The position numbers and the translations under genes were made by a program. From 2-12-FULL-60-19 sp041483675 (GTDB lineage Bacteria; Desulfobacterota; Binatia; UBA9968), in the NCBI GenBank assembly GCA_041483675.1, contig JBGPGE010000192.1, positions 1 to 5,762 of the forward strand: a stretch of DNA of 5,762 nucleotides, read 5' to 3'. Positions 1 to 5,024 of the stretch are shown one piece after another; position 1 is the first letter of the stretch; every line of letters starts with the position of its first letter. The notes under the pieces are model-generated. The model ran no database searches, was not told the DNA's origin, and saw nothing but the letters and a program-made list of their open reading frames with translations.

Positions 1-636
1 CAGGCATTTCCCAAGATTCGCATCAAGCATCCCTTTTTAAAGGCGGTATGCAACGGCACGGCGACCATGAAACAGGTCCGCGCCTGGGCGATCCAGGACT
101 ATCAGTTCCGCGCCGCCGTGCCGCGGATCGCCATGATGCGTTATCTCGCGTGCAGCGATCCGGAAATCGCCCAGAAACTCTGGGGCGTGGTCGAGGAAGA
201 GACCCGCGGCATGGATACGGGCACCGCCGGCCACAACGAGCTGGCGATCCGGTTCGCCGAGTCGATCGGTCTCACGCGCAGCCAGCTCGAAAATCCCGAG
301 CTGCGCCCCTCCACCGCGGCGCATCTTTATTACGCCGAGTTAATCATTCACACGCTGCCGTGGTTTGTCGTCATGGCGATCCAGATCGGCGCCGAAGGGA
401 CCTTCGGCCCCGCGGCGGGAGCGTTAGGTCGGGGATTCATCGATAAGTACAGGATGAAACCCGACGACGTAAAGTTTTTCACCGTCCACACGGAAGCGGA
501 TGAAGAGCACAGCAGCCTGGCGGAGGAAATCGCGGTCCGCTATATCGCTTCGCCCCATCTGCAGGAACTCACCCGGCAACATACATTTCGGAGGATGGAG
601 CTGCTCTACGATATTTGGACGCTGGACGGCCCGTAA
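1..636 (+). CDS. Heme-oxygenase-like diiron protein (PqqC/TenA/CADD family), 5' end missing
   Basis: The frame is open from the first base to TAA at 634-636, giving 211 visible residues; the start lies left of the window. An internal ATG at 67 is an unlikely start, because the preceding codons encode a family-typical HPFLKAV segment. The all-helical pattern (RAWAIQDYQFR, then GHNELAIRFAESIGL, then an HxxxDxxH helix) matches the PqqC/TenA/CADD superfamily. Candidate metal ligands are Glu codons at 193-201, His 232-234, Glu 394-396, His 487-489, Asp 499-501 and His 508-510. The last three form HxxxDxxH, as in CADD-type diiron oxygenases, rather than the cysteine-based site of thiaminase TenA. 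The first Glu-to-His spacing is several residues longer than I expect for CADD, so that part of the alignment is uncertain. About 10-25 N-terminal residues are probably missing. Family assignment is fairly firm; substrate is unknown. It converges on the next gene and is not in its operon. Confidence 0.8.
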   Translation, partial: QAFPKIRIKHPFLKAVCNGTATMKQVRAWAIQDYQFRAAVPRIAMMRYLACSDPEIAQKLWGVVEEETRGMDTGTAGHNELAIRFAESIGLTRSQLENPELRPSTAAHLYYAELIIHTLPWFVVMAIQIGAEGTFGPAAGALGRGFIDKYRMKPDDVKFFTVHTEADEEHSSLAEEIAVRYIASPHLQELTRQHTFRRMELLYDIWTLDGP

Positions 637-670
637 AAAAAATAACGAGTAAGAACTATTTCCGCAGAGG

Positions 671-774
671 CGTCATTCCCGTGAAAACGGGAATCCAGGA
701 CCCCCACTAAATCTCCCCCTTGCTCAGGGGGAGACACAGAGGGGGTATGGACTCCCGCTTCCGCGGGAGTGACG
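671..774. repeat. Nested palindromic intergenic repeat with three hairpins
   Basis: Three perfect 8-bp stems lie in series: 675-682 with 687-694 (loop GAAA), 713-720 with 726-733 (5-nt loop), and 751-758 with 763-770 (loop TTCC). The outer ends, 671-681 and 764-774, also pair over 11 bp with a single G-T wobble, beginning CGTCA and ending TGACG. It lies between two convergent genes and fills most of the 164-bp gap. No hairpin is followed by a run of T, so classic intrinsic termination is not supported on either strand, although the stems could still block transcription or exonucleases. The form suggests a dispersed palindromic or MITE-like repeat; copy number cannot be judged from one window. 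Confidence 0.8.
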
Positions 775-800
775 ATTGCGACTGAACACCACTCGCGCCG

Positions 801-1811
801 TTACAAATCTCTCGTGCTTTCCGCGAAAAGTTCCTCAAGCTTCGGCTTCTTCTGCGTCAGCCCCTGCTCGTGGGAGAAATTGACGAGCGTTTCGAGCATC
901 GCGCGGTTCGCTTTGATCCCGTAAGGAATGGGATCGTCGCCGAAGATCTCCCGCGTCATCGCCAGATACTCCCGCCCGAAGAAGAGCGCCGACGGGATGC
1001 GCTCGAGCAACTTCTCCTGGAAGAACGCCTTGGCCTTGACGAAGCCGGCGTAGAGGTTGAAGGCGACCCAGGGATATTTTTGATAGACGTCGCCGCGGAT
1101 AATGTAGGTGTGGTTGGCGGGGATGAAGCCATGTTTCTTAAAGAAGCGTTTCGCCTCGGGCATGCGGTCGGGAAAAAGCGGCTTGACTTTGCTCCAGTCG
1201 CCGCTGCCGGGGATACGGCTTGAGCGATCGACGAAGCTCGGCTGCCGCGTCCACGGCCCGGCGACGGCCGCGGCGTCGATCTCGTGAGCCAGCAGCATTG
1301 AGGCGAGACTTTTCTCCGGCGGGATGCGATGAAACGAGATTCCGGCCGGCGGGGCGAAGCCGGTCGCGCCGCCGTGGCTCAACTCTTCCGACCGCTCCAT
1401 GTACCAGTCAACCTTATACTGTGACACCCCGAAATCGTGCTCCAGAATTCCCCGCTGCCACAGCGCCGCGGTCTGCTGGTATTCGGCGACGCCGATGCGC
1501 TTGCCGGTGAGATCGCCCGCCTCTTTCACGCCGGAGTCCGCGTGGACCAAAATTTCGCCGTGGAAGAGGCGGCGGCTCGGAAAGACGGGGATCGCCACCA
1601 TCTCCACGCCGTGCGAGCGCGCGATGAGATACGACGACAGCGACATCTCGGCGATCTCGAATTCCCCGAACTTCAACTGCCGCCAGAAGGTCTCGCCGGG
1701 GTGCGAATAGGTTGGGACCAGCTCCAGCCCCTCGGCTTGGACCGTGCCGTCCATCAGAGGCTGGACGCGCTCGTTGAAGGCGGAAACAAAACTCAATCTC
1801 AATTTAGCCAT
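801..1811 (-). CDS. 4,5-dihydroxyphthalate decarboxylase-like protein (PBP2 fold)
   Basis: A 336-residue protein that matches the 4,5-dihydroxyphthalate decarboxylase (Pht5) family in length and motifs. That family has a type 2 periplasmic-binding-protein fold and removes CO2 from 4,5-dihydroxyphthalate to give protocatechuate. Visible family segments are ETFWR at 40-44, AEMSLSSY at 55-62, GKRIGVAEYQQTAALWQRGI at 103-122, the segment 229-261 with NHTYIIRGDVY then PWVAFNLY, and DDPIPYGIKANR at 292-303. There is no signal peptide or lipobox, so it is probably cytosolic and enzyme-like rather than a transporter subunit. I chose the ATG at 1811-1809, followed directly by the conserved MAKLRLSF strand; CAGGG just upstream is a poor ribosome site. 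An in-frame TTG at 1847 would add 12 residues without family character. A weak promoter-like pair on this strand (TTGACC at 1847-1842, TACAGA at 1824-1819) would give an almost leaderless message. Many family members in such genomes are uncharacterised, so substrate is open. Confidence 0.82.
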   Translation of the reverse strand: MAKLRLSFVSAFNERVQPLMDGTVQAEGLELVPTYSHPGETFWRQLKFGEFEIAEMSLSSYLIARSHGVEMVAIPVFPSRRLFHGEILVHADSGVKEAGDLTGKRIGVAEYQQTAALWQRGILEHDFGVSQYKVDWYMERSEELSHGGATGFAPPAGISFHRIPPEKSLASMLLAHEIDAAAVAGPWTRQPSFVDRSSRIPGSGDWSKVKPLFPDRMPEAKRFFKKHGFIPANHTYIIRGDVYQKYPWVAFNLYAGFVKAKAFFQEKLLERIPSALFFGREYLAMTREIFGDDPIPYGIKANRAMLETLVNFSHEQGLTQKKPKLEELFAESTRDL

Positions 1812-1874
1812 GCCCTGCTCTGTACTACTGTCGAGTTGTGCGGTCAACAGGCCGCTGAAAAAGGCTCATCTGAA

Positions 1875-1907
1875 TCGTGCTCGTGATCGGAGGAGCGGCG
1901 AGCACGA
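1875..1907. repeat. 9-bp perfect inverted repeat in divergent intergenic region
   Basis: TCGTGCTCG at 1875-1883 is matched by its exact reverse complement CGAGCACGA at 1899-1907, with a 15-base spacer. It lies between the divergent decarboxylase-like gene and the methionine synthase-like operon. The spacing suits a dimeric regulator site or a stem-loop, but no regulator gene is in the window, so either reading is inference. It might instead be part of a degenerate dispersed repeat covering about 1841-1968. Confidence 0.5.
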
Positions 1908-1933
1908 AAGCGCAGTGGACCGCTTCGCAGTGT

Positions 1934-1952
1934 CACGAACACGAATCACGAA
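1934..1952. repeat. Three near-tandem CACGAA hexamers
   Basis: CACGAA occurs at 1934-1939, 1940-1945 and 1947-1952, with a fourth copy upstream at 1903-1908 inside the inverted repeat arm. The copies are 6 and 7 bases apart and end 16 bases before the candidate -35 box at 1969. They could be regulator-binding repeats or a low-complexity remnant. The imperfect palindrome AAGCGCTGGCGCTT follows at 1951-1964. Confidence 0.4.
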
Positions 1953-1968
1953 GCGCTGGCGCTTTCCC

Positions 1969-1997
1969 TTGACGCTCCCCGCCGACAAGCATATCTA
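1969..1997 (+). promoter_or_regulatory. Candidate sigma70-type promoter for the methionine synthase-like/ABC operon
   Basis: TTGACG at 1969-1974 (5 of 6 to the -35 consensus) is followed after exactly 17 bases by TATCTA at 1992-1997 (3 of 6 to the -10 consensus), within an AT-richer patch. A start near 2004 would leave a leader of about 25 bases before the ATG at 2029. The spacing and position are good but the -10 box is weak; no experimental support is available. Confidence 0.4.
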
Positions 1998-2015
1998 TAG
2001 CCTCGTCTCATAGCG

Positions 2016-2024
2016 AAAGGGGAG
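2016..2024 (+). promoter_or_regulatory. Ribosome binding site of the methionine synthase-like gene
   Basis: AAAGGGGAG ends 4 bases before the ATG at 2029, a strong purine-rich Shine-Dalgarno match that fixes this start. Confidence 0.7.
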
Positions 2025-2028
2025 TACG

Positions 2029-3186
2029 ATGAAGCACAGCACGGAGCGCATTCTCACCACGCATGCCGGGAGCCTGCCGCTGCCGCCGGACTTAAAGGAG
2101 ATGCTGGTCGCGAGGAACAGCGGGCAGCCCTACGATAAAACGGCGCTGGCGAAGCGTGTCCGCGAGACTGTTCTGGAAGTCGTGAAGAAGCAGATTGCCT
2201 GCGGCCTCGACGTGATCAACGACGGCGAGGTGGGCAAGCCCAATTTCTCCCGCTACGCCCGCGAGCGGCTCGCCGGCTTTGTCGAGCGGCCCGCCAAGCC
2301 GGACGAGCGCGCGTCGACGATCTTCGGCCGCGACTTAAAAGATTTCCCGGAGTATTTCCAGAAGCGGCTCGCCACGATGCGCGGCGAGAACGTCTGGCGC
2401 GTTTTCTGCAACGGCCCGCTTAAATACATCGGCCACGATGCCGTTAAAACCGAGATCGAAAATTTCAAAGCCGCTCTTCGGGGAGCAAAATACGAAGAGG
2501 CGTTTCTTCCCGCGGTCGCGCCGGGGACGCTGGAGCATTGGCTCAAAAACGATTACTACCGGACCGACGAAGAGTACCTGTTCGCGCTGGCCGAAGCGAT
2601 GAGAGAGGAATATAAGGCGGTCGTGGCTGCGGGTTTCCTGCTGCAGATCGACAATCCCGATCTGCCCGACGCCTGGCAGATCTATCCTGAGATGAGCGTG
2701 GCGGAGTATCACAAATACGCCGAGATGCGCGTCGATGCGCTGAACCACGCGCTGAGAGACATCCCGCCCGAGCGCGTGCGCTTTCACACCTGCTGGGGCA
2801 GCTATCACGGCCCGCATAAATACGACATCCCGCTCCGCGACATCGTCGATCTCATTCTCAAAGTCCGGGCGAATACCTATTCCATCGAAGCCTCCAACGT
2901 GCGCCACGAGCACGAGTGGCGCGTGTGGGAAGAGGTGAAACTCCCCGAAGGCAAAGTGCTGGTTCCCGGCGTCGTCGGCCACGCCACCGACATCGTCGAG
3001 CATCCGCAGTTGATCGCGGACCGGCTCGTGAGATACGCCAAGATCGTCGGCCGCGAGAACGTCATGGGCGGAACCGACTGCGGCCTCGGCCCGCGCGTGG
3101 GCGACGCGAAAATCGCCTGGGCGAAGTTCGAGGCGATGGCCGAAGGCGCGCGAATTGCAACCAACCAGTTGTGGGGAAAGGGCTGA
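2029..3186 (+). CDS. Cobalamin-independent methionine synthase II family protein (MetE C-terminal-like)
   Basis: A 385-residue protein equivalent to the catalytic C-terminal barrel of MetE, without the N-terminal domain, as in the stand-alone methionine synthase II and epoxyalkane:coenzyme M transferase families. It opens with ILTTHAGSLP (8-17), followed by DVINDGEVGK (61-70) and the core motif LQIDNPDLPD (205-214), where MetE usually has IDEP. A full zinc site is visible: His253 and Cys255 in HTCWG, Glu287 in SIEASN and Cys351 in GTDCGLG. In this family the zinc activates a thiol for alkyl transfer. Whether the thiol is homocysteine, coenzyme M or a xenobiotic-derived compound cannot be read from sequence. 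The start is set by the strong ribosome site just upstream. It heads an apparent operon with ABC transporter genes, 77 bases before the ATPase gene, and so more likely serves uptake or catabolism of the imported substrate than general methionine synthesis. It appears intact. Family is near certain; exact reaction is not. Confidence 0.88.
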   Translation: MKHSTERILTTHAGSLPLPPDLKEMLVARNSGQPYDKTALAKRVRETVLEVVKKQIACGLDVINDGEVGKPNFSRYARERLAGFVERPAKPDERASTIFGRDLKDFPEYFQKRLATMRGENVWRVFCNGPLKYIGHDAVKTEIENFKAALRGAKYEEAFLPAVAPGTLEHWLKNDYYRTDEEYLFALAEAMREEYKAVVAAGFLLQIDNPDLPDAWQIYPEMSVAEYHKYAEMRVDALNHALRDIPPERVRFHTCWGSYHGPHKYDIPLRDIVDLILKVRANTYSIEASNVRHEHEWRVWEEVKLPEGKVLVPGVVGHATDIVEHPQLIADRLVRYAKIVGRENVMGGTDCGLGPRVGDAKIAWAKFEAMAEGARIATNQLWGKG

Positions 3187-3263
3187 GCGGGTTCGTCAGC
3201 TTGACAGGTTGTGGACGCCTTGGTAGGGGTTCGAGAGCGGTTCCAGAGCTGTAGCGTTTTTCT

Positions 3264-4034
3264 ATGGCCGATAGCGCCAAGATCGTGGTTGACCACGCCA
3301 GCAAGCTTTTTCTCGAAGGCACGGTTGTCGCGTTTCGCAACATCGAACTCACAGTCAGAAGCAACGAGGTCCTCTGCATCGTCGGCCCTTCCGGCTGCGG
3401 CAAGACAACGCTGCTGCGCTGCATCGCGGGACTGCTCCCGCCGAGTTCGGGACAGATTCTGATCGATAGCCGGGTAGTCGATCGCCCGCGCGAAGGCGTC
3501 GCCATCGTCTTCCAGCACTTCGGTCTGTTGCCCTGGAAGACGGTCGTAGGTAACGTCGGCTTCGGACTCAAAATCGCCGGTGCGCCGCGCGCGATTCTCG
3601 ATGAGCGCGTCGAGCGTTACCTCCGCCTCGTCGGACTCGCCGGCTTCGAAGATCAATATCCCTATCAACTGAGCGGCGGCATGCAGCAGCGTGTCGGCCT
3701 GGCGCGCGCGCTGGCGACCGATCCTGGGATCTTGCTGATGGACGAGCCGTTCGCTTCGGTGGATGCGCAAACGCGCGAGGTTTTGCAGGAGGAGTTGCTG
3801 CAACTGCACGAACGCGAGCGCAAGACGATGGTCTTCATCACTCACTCGATCGACGAAGCGTTAATTCTGGGTGACCGCGTGGCGGTGATGGGAAGTCGTC
3901 CGGGTCGGATCAAAGAAGTGTTGACCGTGGACTTCGCTCGGCCGCGCAATCCGGCCGCCGTGCGCGCGCTGGCCCGGTACACTGAAATGAGAAATCACAT
4001 CTGGGAGGAGTTACGGCCTTCGGTGGTAATGTGA
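3264..4034 (+). CDS. ABC transporter ATP-binding protein (SsuB/TauB/NrtD-like)
   Basis: A 256-residue nucleotide-binding subunit with all ATPase motifs intact: Walker A GPSGCGKTT (41-49), Q-loop Gln84 in FQHFGLLPW, signature LSGGMQQRVGLARAL (136-150), Walker B ILLMDEP (156-162) with the D-loop SVD after it, and the switch His194 in FITHSIDEA. The C-terminal DRVAVMGSRPGRIKEV segment is typical of the nitrate/sulfonate/taurine importer branch. It would hydrolyse ATP on the cytoplasmic face to drive the permease encoded downstream. An in-frame TAG at 3252-3254 excludes an upstream start, so ATG 3264 stands even though no good ribosome site precedes it. In the 77-base gap before it, TTGACA at 3201-3206 is a perfect -35 hexamer but lacks a convincing -10 box, so I favour read-through from the upstream gene. 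Substrate cannot be assigned from this subunit. Confidence 0.93.
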   Translation: MADSAKIVVDHASKLFLEGTVVAFRNIELTVRSNEVLCIVGPSGCGKTTLLRCIAGLLPPSSGQILIDSRVVDRPREGVAIVFQHFGLLPWKTVVGNVGFGLKIAGAPRAILDERVERYLRLVGLAGFEDQYPYQLSGGMQQRVGLARALATDPGILLMDEPFASVDAQTREVLQEELLQLHERERKTMVFITHSIDEALILGDRVAVMGSRPGRIKEVLTVDFARPRNPAAVRALARYTEMRNHIWEELRPSVVM

Positions 4035-4058
4035 AGAATCATGCCCCCGCACCTTAAT

Positions 4059-4083
4059 CCTCTCCCCCGTTGCGGGGGAGAGG
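4059..4083. repeat. Strong GC-rich hairpin between ATPase and permease genes
   Basis: An 11-bp perfect stem, CCTCTCCCCCG (4059-4069) with CGGGGGAGAGG (4073-4083), closes a 3-base TTG loop. Flanks CACC (4050-4053) and GGGTG (4087-4091) extend the pairing imperfectly. No T-run follows, so it is not a standard terminator. Inside an operon such a stem may stabilise the upstream message or dampen permease expression. It has the look of a common dispersed intergenic repeat in environmental genomes. Confidence 0.75.
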
Positions 4084-4128
4084 GAAGGGTGAGGGAGAAC
4101 CTTTGACTCGTCATGCAAACGTAGACAG

Positions 4129-5004
4129 ATGAGCATCAGCAAAGCGGATAACAGAATCGCCGCCGGCACTGTGGTGGCTGCGGATCAGGAATTGGCGCAG
4201 GAGCAACAGGCGGCGCGGGCGCGCGCCCATGCCGCGCAGCGGCGCGCGGCGGTGACCCGCGCGGCGATTCGAATCGTTTCGCTCGTCGTGGTCCTCGGCG
4301 GCTGGGAATATTTTGGGCGGCAGACCAATCCGGTTTTGTTCACCTATCCCACGGCCGTGGCCAACGCCGCAGTCAAGATGATCGGGAGCGGCGAGCTGTG
4401 GAAGTATCTGTCGCAGAGCCTGATCGTGCTCTTCGCCGGACTCGGGCTGGCGGCGGTGTCTGGAATCGCCCTGGGACTCGTGATGGCGCGCTTCTCGGTG
4501 ATCGACATCGCGCTCGATACCTATATCACGGCGCTTTACTCGATTCCTTCGGTCGCGCTCGTGCCGGTGCTGGTGCTCTGGTTCGGCTTTGAAATGACGG
4601 CCAAGACCGCCGTAGTTTTTCTCTTTACGTTTTTTCCGATCGTCATCAACACCTATCAGGGTGTTAAGAACGTGGACAGCCATCTCATCGAAGTGGGGCG
4701 GGCGTTTCGCTGCAACGAGCGGGATCTCTGGCGCCACATCGTGCTGCCGGCGGCGGTGCCGTTCATCGTAGCGGGCTTGCGGCTCGCGATCGGCAGAGGC
4801 ATGATCGGCATGGTGCTCGCCGATCTCTACACGGCGATCACCGGCATCGGTTATCTTATCTCGCGCTACGCCAGCACCTACCGCACCGACGCGATGTTCG
4901 TGCCGATCGTGACGCTGGGACTTTTGGGAATTACGCTGACCGGAGTTCTGCGCTTCGTCGAGCGGCGAGTAGCGCCTTGGACGCATCAGCCGGGGCGTGA
5001 ATAA
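4129..5004 (+). CDS. ABC transporter permease (SsuC/TauC-like)
   Basis: A 291-residue inner-membrane subunit of the binding-protein-dependent transport family. About six hydrophobic segments are visible, near 45-60, 96-120, 128-153, 158-176, 205-232 and 256-275. The EAA loop that docks onto the ATPase lies at about 188-208, reading EVGRAFRCNERDLWRHIVLP with the conserved Gly and ILP-type ending. FTYPTAVANA (71-80) is also typical of the SsuC/TauC group, where it follows TM1. The first 45 residues are unusually long, hydrophilic and rich in Ala, Arg and Gln, probably a cytoplasmic helix. An in-frame TGA at 4090-4092 and the lack of another start codon after it leave ATG 4129 as the start; its ribosome site is poor. 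It is preceded by the hairpin at 4059-4083. The stop codon touches a possible start of the binding-protein gene (TAATG), suggesting coupled translation. Confidence 0.93.
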   Translation: MSISKADNRIAAGTVVAADQELAQEQQAARARAHAAQRRAAVTRAAIRIVSLVVVLGGWEYFGRQTNPVLFTYPTAVANAAVKMIGSGELWKYLSQSLIVLFAGLGLAAVSGIALGLVMARFSVIDIALDTYITALYSIPSVALVPVLVLWFGFEMTAKTAVVFLFTFFPIVINTYQGVKNVDSHLIEVGRAFRCNERDLWRHIVLPAAVPFIVAGLRLAIGRGMIGMVLADLYTAITGIGYLISRYASTYRTDAMFVPIVTLGLLGITLTGVLRFVERRVAPWTHQPGRE

Positions 5005-5010
5005 TGAAAC

Positions 5011-5018
5011 GGAGGAGG
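5011..5018 (+). promoter_or_regulatory. Strong ribosome binding site deciding the binding-protein start
   Basis: GGAGGAGG lies 6 bases before ATG 5025, an almost ideal Shine-Dalgarno site. It favours 5025 over the in-frame ATG at 5004, which overlaps the permease stop. It is much the strongest such site among the three transporter genes, in keeping with the usual excess of binding protein over membrane subunits. Confidence 0.75.
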
Positions 5019-5024
5019 TTCAAT

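Noticed and set aside
671..774. CRISPR array or intrinsic terminator
   Set aside because: The three stems have different sequences and irregular spacing, so it is not a CRISPR array. No T-run follows any stem on either strand.
1437..1886. Plus-strand open frames opposite the decarboxylase-like gene
   Set aside because: They are antisense to a protein with clear family motifs and show no recognisable features.
3201..3230. Separate promoter for the ATPase gene
   Set aside because: TTGACA is a perfect -35 hexamer, but the bases 16-18 positions later (GTAGGGG) are not a credible -10 box.
3224..3247. tRNA-like T-arm (GGTTCGAG)
   Set aside because: The flanking bases do not form the T-stem, and no acceptor, D or anticodon arms can be built around it.
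2877..3845. Long minus-strand open frame of 322 codons
   Set aside because: It lies opposite the 3' end of the methionine synthase-like gene and most of the ATPase gene, both with intact family motifs. Its product shows no recognisable domain and is a GC-rich antisense shadow.
4111..4986. Minus-strand open frame of 291 codons opposite the permease
   Set aside because: The product is His- and Arg-rich with no domain, mirroring the permease codons; the permease has clear membrane segments and an EAA loop.
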